Assembly: GCF_047663525.1 (NCBI RefSeq)
Contig: NC_092621.1
Location: 14,643,501-14,707,500, forward strand
DNA: 64,000 bases
Direction of reading: 5' to 3'
DNA from: Anas platyrhynchos
Taxonomy: Eukaryota; Chordata; Aves; Anseriformes; Anatidae
The position numbers were made by a program, and so were the translations under genes. The notes beneath the pieces are model-generated. The model was not told where the DNA came from, searched no databases, and saw nothing but the letters and a program-made list of their open reading frames with translations. How positions within the stretch are numbered: position 1 is the first letter of the stretch; each line of letters opens with the position of its first letter. Shown here in pieces: positions 51,976-63,320 of this stretch.

Positions 51976-53189
51976 ACAATCTAAACCTGAAAGACACTGG
52001 TAAGTTGAACACATACAAACATTTTAAAATCACGGCAAAGTTTTTTCAACTCTTCATTTGTCACTCATTTGTTTTGGAACTAGATGTTACTCTTTTGCTC
52101 CATTTGCTAAATGGAACTTTTCATAATGCTTAATCCAACAGACCACTACATTAACATGCTTTTAAAAGGTCTGTGCCTCTCATCATTTTATGCCGACACC
52201 TTACAGGTATCTAGGGAGAAAAAAAATCAGTTATAGCATATATACCTAAGGAGTGACAGACTACACATTGAAGTGATGCTGGCATATTAGTGCCAGCAAA
52301 AAAAAAAGGTTAAGTCTCAACTATGAAAATGTGGATTAAGCAGCAGATCAGAAAAGCTGGACGTGTCTTTTTTATAAAAATGGGTTAGAGAAGTAATTTG
52401 GAAAATTCTTAAAGACTAATTCCCCTAGAAGAATAAACCACTTCACGAAGATTGATCTATTGTCCGCTCTGTCTGTAGCACTTCAGCATATCCTTCTTTA
52501 ATATGCCACCTCAAAAGCTAAGTGTAAAACATTATTAGTCAGATAATTTAAATCAGCAAGTGACAAAGCAACAACAATTATTTATTTCAACATTGGTAAA
52601 TCTCTGTAAGCTCACACAAGACAGTTTTCCAGATGAAAGCATGACCTTCCAAAACCAGTAGCAGCTTGAGAGATGAAGATATTTTTTAACGCAATAAAGA
52701 AAATGTACCATCAGAAATAAGAGACTAGTGTTATTGTATTTTTCAGAATGAATTGAAACATTAAATGCAAATCAATAAGAACTTAAACACAATAGTGTCT
52801 ACTTGTAAAAAAAAATATGAAAAACATTTTTTGCACTTAGGCTTTAATGAGAAGAACTCTACCTCCACCTAGTGGACAGCTACGAAAACGTTTATTTTTA
52901 AAAAAAACAAACAAACAAAAAAAAAGATTGCAGTTACCTACATCAATATGCAATTCAGTTATATCAGAGATGCTAGTCAGACAAAAGATCTCCTCTCCTC
53001 TCTGTTAGTTTTTAATACATCTTATGTTTGAGGCCATTCCATTATTTAATCTCATCTGAACCCATTCTTAGGCTTGTGTCCACAGGGCATGGTACCTACC
53101 ATTCAAAATACACTGCAACTGTAAACTGCTGTTTTCAATATCCTGAAGCTGAGCAGAAATGTTTATTCTTTTGTGTAGTGCTGGATTTA

Positions 53190-53243
53190 AAAAAAAAAAA
53201 AAAAAGGACAATCAGAAAAAAAAAAAAACTTTTTTTTTTTTTA
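53190..53243. repeat. A-run and A/T inverted block
   Basis: A first run of about 15 A is followed by GGACAATCAG, then about 13 A and at once about 14 T. The last two runs form a perfect A/T palindrome at about 53216-53242. Confidence 0.8.
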
Positions 53244-54333
53244 TTCCAGTGCATGGGGATACATCCATGCTAGTATCTCAGTTTAAACAATCTGCCAGCA
53301 TTGTAAGTTTCCTATAAGCAAAAGTAATTTCTTATCTAAAATATCTTCCATTCTTTCAACCAATAGACTGCTTCTCAAAAGACTCCTTCCCACATATGTA
53401 AAGAGCAGACAAACGAAACACTTCTTCCATATATCTGACTTTTCACGCTACCAGAGAAAAAAAGAAAAGATTAGTGACTACTGATCGTAACAACCTACCA
53501 ATCAAAACCCTAGCTCAGAATTTCCTAACCCATGTCCCCCACAATATGTTAGACCCACTGGGATAATCAACCTTATTCTACAGCTGTTCCCAGTATCTCC
53601 CCTTCTTCCTTCCCAGTCCTCAGAAGACTGAAGTGTGGATCAGAAACTGTTTCCTTCAGCACCACTTTTGCTCTGACTCCAGACATAAGAGGTTTACTGC
53701 ACATGCATGACACGAGGTACATACAAACACTCCACAAGCAACTGGCATAAAAGCTGAAAACCCATTTTTCTGGTGCCTGCAGCCCCATACGATTCACCAG
53801 TGCCACTCCTGAGCTTAACAATGGGCAAAGAGCAGGCTGTATGAATTTTTCTAGTGGCCCCACTATTCCTTGCTCCCCCCAGAAACACTGAGACTCACTT
53901 TACAAGCACAAATCAGTCAGTTTCATCTCACTTACCCGAAGAGAGGTACTTACCACAAATGAAAACAGGAACATTTGTGGGGAAATAATACCATCACTGC
54001 TGTGATGCTCCCTTACCAGAACAAGCTACCTGACCTAACCAAACACAGAAGTGGTAAACACTGTTCTGTGTAAGTAACAGTGAATCCACTTAAAAAAATC
54101 ACCCTTCATCATATTAATTTTGCCATGCACATTACCTTATTGTCTCTTTTCAAAAAGAAACAAAGTTGAATTTATTACTTTCCACTCTTTATTCAGAGTC
54201 CTGCTGGTTCCCTTCTGTCTCCTTCCAGAACCCTCTTCTTCTCTCCATCCCACAAGTACCACCAACTAAGATACCACCTTCAATTCCCACTAGTTTTCAG
54301 GCTTTGATTTTCTTCCGAAGTTCTGCAATGAAT

Positions 54334-54774
54334 ATCACAGCATCACAGAACTGTAGGGGTTGGAAGGGACCTCGAAAGATCATTGGGTCCAACCCCCCTG
54401 CCAAAGCAGGTTCCCTAGAGCAGGCTGCCCAGATAGGCCTCCAGACAGGCCTTGAATATCTCCAGAGAAGGAGACTCCACAACCTCCCTGGGCAGCCTGT
54501 CCCACTGCTCCGTCACCCTCACCATGAAGAAGTTCTTTCTCATGTTGGTGCGGAACTGCCTGTGCTCCATCTTGTGGCCATTGCCCCTTGTCCTGTCCCC
54601 ACAGACCACTGAAAAGAGGTTGGCCAAGTCCCTCTGTCTCCCACACCTTAGGTATTTATACACATTGATGAGATCCCCTCTCAGTCTTCTCTTCTCCAGG
54701 CTGAACATTCCCAGGTCTCTCAGCCTTTCCTCATAGGGAAGATGCTCCAGGCCCCGTATCAACTTTGTTGCCAA
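54334..54774 (-). mobile_element. CR1 LINE fragment, 3' end, well preserved
   Basis: Antisense CR1 starting with the octamer-like end ATCACAGCATCACAGAACTG, then GGGGTTGGAAGGGACCTCGA and GGGTCCAACCCCCCTGCCAA. The reverse strand carries a 119-codon CR1 ORF2 C-terminal frame (54415-54774: ATKLIRGLEHLPYEERLRDL, RMRKNFF-type text, [20 protein letters not shown]). It is one of the least decayed copies in the window. Confidence 0.94.
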
Positions 54775-56414
54775 AAAAGATCATCCCTTTATCAAAAAAT
54801 TATCATCAAAATATCATTCTTTTAACTGAATGCAGCACAATCCAACTAGAAGTCTTTACCTGTTACTAAACTTTGCTACTTTTTGAAACAACCTACATTA
54901 AATATTTAATTTCTACACAAGCTGTACGCTCATTCGTTCAGAAAAAAAAAAGACCATGGAAGTCCAACACACAATTACAACAAACACTTATCATCACAGA
55001 GAATAAACATTCCTTTCATACCATTTCTTCAAGTTCATTGTGATGGTAGGCCAACTTTTCCACCTGTCCTAGTAATAAAAGCTTCTGTAGATTAAAAATC
55101 CATGTCAAATCTTTTTTAAAGGAGATCCGCCTGAAAGTTACATATGATGGCAATACCATACTACAATTGCCTAAACTCCACTGAGTGGGATAATTTCCCC
55201 TCACTTACCAGGACTACAGCTTTAAGTCAGAACTTACAAGTCTCAGATACAAGTGTTAACACCAGAGAGAGTGAAAAGTCTCCTGAAAAATACATTTTAA
55301 TTTCTTGTTGCCTTTTTTCCACGTTTCTTATAAACCATTTATTGTTTCTCAGTAGCTCACATAGGCACCCCAATGAGATACAGTTCTCATTAAAATCACA
55401 AACAAAACCACAAGTTGCTACTCATAAATGGGTTGATTTTTTTTGTAAGGTTCTCTAACCAACATTAAAAGGAAAGTCTTAGGACACAACTCAGTCCCTC
55501 ACAATCACTCAGGATTTTAAAGGTGCAAAGAATTACCTGCTGCTCAGAATAAATATAAAGCAGTCTGATCCAGCTGCAGACCACATGGATTATTTGCTGC
55601 TGTTCAAGAGATTTATTGCATTTTACAAACAAAACTTAAAATTTGTTACAAAAGCAAATCAAAGGATAACAAAATCTACACAGAACTGAGGGGTGTTTCA
55701 CAGAATACATCATCCTAAAGCAAAATATGAAGAGGGTAAAGGTGGGAAGGAGGATGACAGAAATAAAGATCAATTTCTGTTCAACATACAGTAAATATTA
55801 GTGATTACCAGCTGTAGAATGAAAGCCTTTGGAAATAATTCATTTTCTCAAGCTGAAAAAGACAAACTCTGTACCTTGAAAAGGATAGATCTGCCGTTCT
55901 GTAGATTGTTGTTTTTAACACTGGAAATAGCTTATACGAATATGTTAACAATACACAATTACTTGGGTTATTTTGTGTTCAAAGACATTAACATTACTGT
56001 AGCCAATTGATGTGGCTACTGCATTAGAGGTGTTGACTAATATATTGGCAGCATGTTTAAACGATTTAGGTTAATCTCAGTTTATTTAAAGTCATCTTTT
56101 AAAAGTTTCAAAATTGTATTGACAAATTTCTGAACTCAGAAAACACAGAACTCAAGAACAGAGGTGTATGTATAGGAATGAATCACAACCCCCTTGAATA
56201 GTGTCAACATCAGAATGAACAGTAAAAACAGTAAGAAGATGAACAGTAAGAAGATGAATTATCTGATTAGAAAGCCTTTCCTCAAAGAAAGTATTTTAAG
56301 CAGACCACGTACAAAGCTTATTTAAAATAACATATATAAATTTACCTGATTTAGACTTCTAGGATTTTCTCTCTTCCAGATTGCCCCCGGTCCTCCCTTT
56401 TATAGACTGACAGG

Positions 56415-58930
56415 TATAGTTTATACAATCATAAGGGTTGGAAAAGACCTCCAAGATCATCTGGTCCAACCATCACCCTACAAACAATGTCACCCACTAA
56501 ACCATGTCCCTAAGCACCATGTCCAACCTTTCCTTAACCACCCCCAGAGACAGTGACTCCACCACCTCTCTGGGCAACCCGTCCCAGTGCCTGACTGCTC
56601 TTTCTGAGAAATGTCTCCTCATTTCCAACCTGAACCTCCCCTAGTGCAGCTTGAGGCCATTCCCTCTTGTCCTGTCACTGGTTACCTGCGAGAAGAGGCC
56701 GACCCCCAGCTCCCCACACCTTCCTTTGAGGTATCTGTAGAGAGCAATAAGGTCTCCCCTGAGCCTCCTCTTCTCCAGACTAAACAACCCCAGTCCCCTC
56801 AGCCGCTCCTCACAGGACTTGTGTTCCAGGCCCTTCACCAGCTTTGTAGCACCTCGATGTCCTTCTTGTAGTGAGGGGCCCAAGACTGAACACAGCAGTT
56901 GAGGTGCGGCCTCACCAGAGCTGAGTACAGGGCGACGATCACCTCCCTGGTCCTGCTGGCTGCACTGTTCCTGATCCAAGCCAGGATGCCGTTGGCCTTC
57001 TTGGCCACCTGGGCACACTGCTGGCTCATGTTCAGGTGAGCATCAACCAACACCCCCAGATCCTTTTCCTCTGCACAGCTTTCCAGCAATTCTGTCCCAA
57101 GCCTGTAACATTGCATGGGGTTGTTGTGACCAAAGTGCAGGACCCATCACTTAACCACATGAGCCTCATTCCAGTGGCCGCTGCCCATCAACCCAACCTG
57201 TCCAGGCCCCTCTGCAGGGCCTTCCTACCCTCTGGCATATCAACACTTCCCCACAACTTGGTATCATCTGCAAACACACTGAGGGAGCACTCAGTTCCCT
57301 CATCCAAATCATCAATGAATATATTAAAGAGGATGGGCCCCAACACTGACCCCTGAGGAGCACCACAGGTGACCAGTCACCAGCTGGATTTCACTCCATT
57401 CACCACCACTTTCTGGGTCCAGCCACCCAGCCAGTTTTTAACCCAGCACAGAGTGTACCTGTCCAAGCCATGGGCTGACAGCTTCTCCAGGAGAATTCTG
57501 GGGGAGGCCATGTCAAAGAACTTGCTGAAATCTAGGTGACTACATCAACAGCCTCATCCACCAGGCTGGTCATCCACTCCTACAAGGAGATGAGGTTGGT
57601 CAGGCAGGACTTGCCTTTCATGTACCCATGCTGACTGGGCCTGATCCGAATTGTCCTGCACATGCTGTATGATTGTACTCACGATGACCTGCTCCATCAT
57701 CTTCTCTGGCAGTTAGGTCAGGCTGACTGCCTGCAGTTCCCTGCATCCTCCTTACAACCCTTCCTGTAGATGGGCGTCACGTTAAAAAGTCTCCAGTCTT
57801 GGTAAACATGGTCTCTCTCTTGGTAAACAAGTCTCCAGACCTGTCTGAATGATCATGACCACTGACAGATGATGGAAAGTGGCTTGGCAATCACATCCAC
57901 CAGCTCCCTCAGCACCTGGCCCCAGGGATTTGTGACAGTTCAGGTGGAGCAGCACGTCTCTGACTGTTTCCACCTGAACTGTGACGGGTTTCTTCTGGTC
58001 CTTGTCCCAGCCTTCCAGGTCAGGAGGCTGAGTACCCCGAGGATAACTAGTCTGGCTAGTAAAGACAGATGCAAAGAAGGCATTAAGAACCTCAGCCTTT
58101 TTCTTATCCTCAGTAGCCATGTTTCCCCCTACATCCAGTAAAGGATAGAGATTCTTCTTGGTCCTCCTCTTGCTGTTAGTATATTTATAAAAACATTTTT
58201 TGTTATCCTTAACCGTAGTGCCCAGGTTGAGCTCATGCTGGGCCTTCCTGATCTGTCCCCTACGTACACTAGCAACTTCCTTGCACACTCTCCAAGTTGC
58301 CTGTCCCTTCTTCCACTGCACATGAACTCTCTTTTTCTCCCAGAGACTCAGCAAAAGTTCCCTGTCCAGCCACACCGGTCTTCTTCCCCACCAGCCAGAC
58401 TTACGGCACACAGCGACAGCCAGCTCCTGCGCCTTTCAGACTTCCTTCTTGAGGATCTCCAGCCTTCCTGGGCCCCTCTGCCCTTCAGGGCTGAGTCCCA
58501 AGGGACCCTCCCTGCCCGTGTCCTGAACAGTCCAAAGCCTGCCCTGAGATCAGTAACTTTGTGATTCACAAAGAATAGAGAACTCTACCATGCCATGGTC
58601 ACTCTGCTCCCGACCACCACATCTCCCAGCAGTCCTTCTCTGTTCCTAACAGCAGGCCTAGCAGGGCACCCCCTCCAGCAGGCTCACTAACCAGCTGAGT
58701 CAGGAAGCTGTCTTTCACACGCTCCAGGAACCTTCCAGGCTGCTTCCTCGGGGCTGTACTCTATTTCCAGCATATATCCAGGAAGTTAAAGTCCGCCATG
58801 AGAACAAATGCTGACAATTGAGCGACTTCTGCCAGCTGCTTATAGAATGCCTTTTCTGTCTCTTCATCCTGGTCGGGCGGTCTGTAACAGGCCCTCACCA
58901 GTTTAACAGAAGATGAGTGCATGCTGACCT
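56415..58930 (-). mobile_element. CR1 LINE, 2.5 kb, endonuclease end to 3' end
   Basis: The longest CR1 copy here, in the same orientation as TTC33. Reading from its 5' side at about 58930: the end of the endonuclease domain (the GDFN motif appears as ADFNFLDICW near 58770-58800), the linker in a 209-codon frame (57782-58411, with VNKKCFYKYTNSK-like and NMATEDKKKAEVLNAFFASV text), and the reverse transcriptase with FADD at about 57263-57274. The ORF2 C-terminus follows (frames 56835-57116 and 56641-57018), then the 3' end with GTTGGAAAAGACCTCCAAG on + near 56432. Frameshifts and stops separate these parts and RT motif A near 57515-57535 is disrupted, so it is inactive. 5' truncation is usual for CR1. 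Confidence 0.95.
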
Positions 58931-59470
58931 ATTATGGAAATATTTGTACCAGGAAAATAATGTCATTGCTGATTTGGAACAATGAATAAAGCAGAGATGC
59001 TTCGTATGACTAAAGCCAGAATACAGAGTTAAATATCCAGCATTCTGAAGATTTTAAGAGGATAAATTCTCAGAATTGTGGTTGTTTGGTTCTTTTCGTT
59101 CTAGAGAAGAACTAGTCAAATTATGCAGTTAATATATTACTTATAGCCTCTCATACTTCCTTTATCCATCCCCCGCTGCAAAGTGACGTTCTGCTTGAAG
59201 CATAACAGGAGAATAGAACCATTTATGCAATACCCCTTCAAAAATCTTGCTGAAATGCAGCAACTCGGTACTCCTGTCACAAGATGCTCAGAGAGGCCAC
59301 CTCAACCTGGCTTCTCTGAAGAATCAGCCAGAATTGCTGCGCATTAACTGTTTTGTTTTGTTTGCCTGGTCCCTGCATGGGTGAAAACGCGCTTACTTCT
59401 AACAACTGCTGCACAGGATTACCACACACCTGCAAGACAAAAAGCTCGCCGAGCACCTGAAGCATTACCC

Positions 59471-59510
59471 ATGGGCTTCACCCATAACATATGGGCTTCA
59501 CCCATAACAT
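59471..59510. repeat. Perfect 20-bp tandem duplication
   Basis: ATGGGCTTCACCCATAACAT occurs at 59471-59490 and again at 59491-59510 without change. Each unit contains a small inverted repeat (ATGGG and CCCAT). It lies in TTC33 intron 1, about 180 bases from exon 1. Confidence 0.9.
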
Positions 59511-59690
59511 CCTATTTTCCCCCTCAAATCTCAGACCCACTTTTTTTTTTTTTTGTCTCTCTCCCGTGATCGCTTTTTGTCACGCAGACAAACAGAAACG
59601 AGACGCGAACACCAACACAACGTCGCGGCAGCCAACCCCCACCCCCAGCAAAGAGCGCGGCCCGTTCAGGGAGCGCGGCCGCAGCGCTAC

Positions 59691-59914
59691 CTCCTGTTCT
59701 CGGCCAGGCTGGCGCCTTCGTCCTTCAGCCGCCGGCTCTGCTCAGCGCTGCCTCCGCCGCGGCCTTCCTTCCTCCGCTTCGCTGCGGGCACGCAGCCGTC
59801 GTCCTCCTCCTCCTCCGGCAGCCCCCTGTCATCCGCGGCGTCCGCCTCGAACTGCCGGGAGGTGGCCCTGGACACCTTCTCGCCGATCCGCCGCTTCCAC
59901 CCGAAGGAGGCCAT
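59691..59914 (-). CDS. TTC33: Tetratricopeptide repeat protein 33, coding exon 1
   Basis: Encodes the N-terminus MASFGWKRRIGEKVSRATSR, then QFEADAADD, an acidic stretch EEEEDD, a basic stretch AAKRRKEGRGGG and KDEGASLAENR, where the first TPR helix begins. The start is chosen because MASFGWKR is the conserved vertebrate N-terminus and the ATG (59912-59914) has G at +4. The exon ends AACAGGAG before gtagcg, splitting an Arg codon completed by the exon at 34415. The segment after residue 30 is unlike mammalian TTC33 and very GC-rich (Gly, Arg and Glu runs). The four exons total 789 bases: 262 residues plus stop. Basic KRRK may act in nuclear import (inference). Confidence 0.96.
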
Positions 59915-60017
59915 AGCGAGCGGGGACGCCCCCTGCACCCAGCCACCCGCCCGCCGGCCGGCCGGAAGCGGAAATGCGCGGAGCGGAAGGGCAGGTGCGC
60001 CTATAAACGCCGCGGGG

Positions 60018-60037
60018 TGCGATGGGAGATGTAGTCC
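60018..60037 (-). promoter_or_regulatory. ZNF143/SBS-type site 1
   Basis: On the gene strand this reads GGACTACATCTCCCATCGCA, a close match to the ACTACA-NN-TCCCA core of the ZNF143 (Staf) binding element, about 100 bases upstream of the TTC33 ATG. Confidence 0.7.
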
Positions 60038-60092
60038 ACGCGCGGAGGTGGGGATGAATAAAAAGAGGGGTGCGGCTGTGGCGCCGCGGGGG

Positions 60093-60111
60093 GTGATGGG
60101 AGGTGTAGTCC
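60093..60111 (-). promoter_or_regulatory. ZNF143/SBS-type site 2
   Basis: On the gene strand this reads GGACTACACCTCCCATCAC, a second match to ACTACA-NN-TCCCA in the same orientation about 74 bases further upstream. The preceding CGCCGCGGGG is shared too, so the two sites look like copies of one duplicated segment. Confidence 0.7.
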
Positions 60112-60544
60112 CTGCGGGTACCCCCTGCAGCCACCGGGGGCGCGGGGCTGTGGCGGCGGCCATGACGCGATGGGGGAGGGGCCGTGCTGAGGGGCAGGGC
60201 GCGGGCTGTGTGGAGAAAGGGCCGGTGCTGGTGGAATAAAACAACCGAAACAAATGAAACTAAACAAAAGAATCAAAAGCGAAACAAAAGGGGCGGGGTA
60301 CGAGGGTTAAAGTCACACCGTAGTTGTAAGAGCAGAAGCCAGGGCTGGTAACGCTACGAGACAGCACGCACACAGCTTCAGAAGGTGGTTAATGCAGGTG
60401 GTGTTTACTCTCACGTTTTCAAAGTTTAAAAAGTCACACAGTTATAAAGCACTTCTGCGTTCATCAGCTTTGTCCAAAAAAAAAATCAACATAGACAGTA
60501 GGCACATCCATGTTAAAAGAACAAGACTCCACATCTTACAATGA

Positions 60545-63320
60545 TAATCAACTGATAAAATACAATTTATTTCAAAGTTTGTATTAAATGCTTATAGCAA
60601 GACAAACATGAAAGTTTCATTTTTCAAAGTATTATATCCCCAAATGAATTTTTACCTATATCCTAGTGAGTCATATTGCTCATGGACAACAAGGTTTATT
60701 TATGTTTTCGTAAAGCTACAATACAAAGGCAAAACAATTCAGCATACTCCAACTGAGTAAACTCGACATGATACAGTAACACACTTGCCCTATTCGTATA
60801 TTTGCTTAAGCTGCCTCCTTACACCCCTGGCATATTTCTCAGTGAAATTTGGTTTCACAGCCTGATGTGATGCTAAAATAAAAAAAAAGATCTGCAAGAT
60901 CCTCTGCAAGGAACGTGCGAAGAAAGCAGTTTCAAGCAGTTTCAACACCAAGATCTACAAAGCGTAAGAAAGTCACACTACAGATAACAGTACTGGATTC
61001 AAATAGCTTGTCAGTCCTTTTCTCCCTCCCTGTATAAAAAATTCAGTTCAATCAGAAAACTTTTGGCCATCAAAACTGATTTATCATACCAACGAAATTT
61101 ACTTTGAAACTTGCATAAAGTACATTTCTGCCAGAAACTTATTTTAATCCCCAGATACCAAGACAAAGTAAAAATCATGGTTGCTTTAAAGCACAAGAGG
61201 GCCAAAAAAGTATATAAAAATTATAAGCTATTTGCATCTTGACACCTTGCATTTGTGATCAGCATTACAAATTTACAAACTGGGAGCCGATACCATTTGC
61301 AAATAATTATTTTAATATATGCAAGAGACAGTTTCAGTGATCCCAAACCAATTCCAGTGAGGAATTACTTCAATAAAAAAATCTGTGCGTTTTTTATATT
61401 TGTACAAGTGCAATACTTAACAGTTTCAAAACAAAAGGATAACAAAGATGAGCACACATTTATTCAGTACATCAGAACCAATTCTTACAAGACTAAAAAA
61501 GGACTTAAAGTAGGATTTGCAGCTGGTCCCTCATACTGATATCTCAATCTTGGTTAAAACCCAAAGCTCTATCTCAGAAAAACCTTCTACTTTGAGAATA
61601 TAACCTTCCATTACAGGGACCAGCTGAGACATTACTTGAAGACAAGAACTGAAAGTTGTACCTATATACTAGACAGACCTCAATTGCCCAGTTCAGAACA
61701 GAGTTACAGCAGTTCTGGGACTTAAGCAGCTGTAAATTTCTTCAAATTCACAATAGATGAATTTCTGGACTGCACCCAGCTGGACTGCATTAGATTGTTC
61801 TATCTGTAGTTAGCAGTTTGCCATGAATAAAATCTGACTCACTGGTCATTGGCAAGAATCCCCATCTGTTCTAACAGAGTCCAGGTTAGAAAGTTCGCTT
61901 TAATGCACTAATTTCCAGTTTTTAAATGGGAGAGCAATCTTTGAAATTAAGTCATGAAGTTTATTGTGACGGGCAGAATCCTTGAATGAGAAATTACAGT
62001 GTTTTATTATAAGAGTCTATTAATGTTTACATCCATTGGTATGAGGTGAAACTAGAACTGTGTAGAACAATTTAGACATACAAAAGATTATGTCTTTATG
62101 CAAATATTTGCTGTGATTTTAACATTTAAGGTTGTTTTCTTTCTGAAACATTGAAAAGTTCTTCTGCCTCTGTTTTTTTTGCATTTAATTGCAATCTACA
62201 CTTGAAAACATTTTGTATGTTGACACTTGGGTTGTCATGTTCAATTTAAAGTATTCAATTGATAAATTGGACTACTTACTCCCACAATTAAAATTGCAAA
62301 ATTTACTAATATACGTGGGCTTGGAAAAGACTAACCTACATACGTGGTTTCAACTGCAGTGAATTCTATATCACATATTTAAGTTAGCATGTAATATAAG
62401 GAGCCATATCAGAATTCTTTTTTGTTAGAACTGTCTATTTTAGTTTGTGGAACAACCCTTAAGCTGTGCTCTTAAGTAAGTATGTATGTTTCTACGGATT
62501 TTCAGCCTGCAGTAGCATCAGGGAGCTGCTGTGCTGCTACCACACTAAGTTATGAGCTAGCAAAGCAGTATAAATCAGGAACTTGCTGACAGTTCTTCAG
62601 ATCAACATTTTGTTTCAGCCCATTGGGTGCCAAATATCAGCATCAAATCTCTTGGCACTACTGTACCTTCAGTTGTTCTACTTACACCTCACAGAATTTC
62701 ACCTTCAAGTGTGCTACAGAGCACCTATGTGCTTTAAAAATTCCCATTGGTTGGATTTAAACAGATTTCAGTTATTAGAAATAGTACATAATAGCATATT
62801 AAACTATTTTTTTATTTCATTTACTGCAAAATAAGGGGGGGAAAAAACAGTAGTTCTAACATATTACTGTTAGGATATACTGATAGTTCCAATCAACTGA
62901 GGCACAATTGTAGGTGGTGACCAGCAAGTCATACGTCGGTCACTGAACTAGTAATTGTACATTTTCTTACAGTGCATCAGATGTATGCATCACTAGCAAA
63001 AAAAAACAAGAAGGTCCGTGTAACTTAAGTGTTATATGAAGCCTAATGTGCACTTGATGTAAAGTGTTATGAACACTGTCCAAAGGACATGTGACTTCCT
63101 GTACCTGTAATTAAGCTATTGGACAGCAGACAATCAGAATTTGCTCCAGCTTCAAAGCAATATATGTAACTGCCCAAAATCATTTCAGTCCCTGGGTAAA
63201 TTGCATTTTGCAGCTAGTTTTTTCAGCGCCTTAGTTAATTTAACTTGATTACAACTGGAAGCATCTGACTATGATTTAGGCATGCTTATTGCTGTAAAAG
63301 AAATAAGCCCATCTTCAAAG
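60545..63320 (-). other. PRKAA1: Probable PRKAA1 3'UTR
   Basis: AT-rich sequence following the PRKAA1 stop on the - strand, with no recognised CR1, gene or RNA. AATAAA on that strand occurs at 60695-60700 and, furthest away, at 60567-60572. The latter is followed in the transcript direction by a T/G-rich stretch (about 60505-60550). This gives a UTR of about 2.8 kb, long as in other vertebrate PRKAA1 mRNAs. The 94- and 83-codon + strand frames inside it are chance frames. Confidence 0.6.
60567..60572 (-). terminator. Candidate PRKAA1 distal poly(A) signal
   Basis: TTTATT on the + strand reads AATAAA on the gene strand; a GT-rich element follows at about 60505-60550. None closer to the TTC33 promoter was seen. 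Confidence 0.5.

Larger units (their letters stand above)
34497..59690 (-). other. TTC33: TTC33 intron 1
   Basis: A 25.2 kb intron with gtagcg donor and ctgcag acceptor. It contains six recognised CR1 fragments, several microsatellites, a candidate retrocopy at about 48.5-48.8 kb and an unidentified GC-richer block at about 49.55-50.06 kb. The stretches 34.5-37.3, 38.2-42.4, 42.6-47.0 and 50.1-51.6 kb are AT-rich unique sequence in which I see no gene. Confidence 0.85.
59600..60240. promoter_or_regulatory. CpG island at the TTC33 5' end
   Basis: Abrupt change from AT-rich intron to GC-rich sequence dense in CpG, covering exon 1 and the upstream 300 bases. It has CCGGAAG (ETS-like) at 59962-59968, GCGC-rich NRF1-like text nearby and two ZNF143-type sites further upstream. 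There is no convincing TATA box at the right distance, which fits a housekeeping promoter. Long open frames on both strands here (up to 228 codons) follow from the lack of AT-rich stop codons. Confidence 0.85.

Noticed and set aside
59553..60239. A 228-codon + strand frame, and a 188-codon - strand frame extended upstream of the TTC33 ATG
   Set aside because: Both follow from the high GC content of the CpG island, which removes stop codons. The sequences are Arg/Pro/Ala-rich without domains. On the - strand, only the part from MASFGWKR on matches TTC33.
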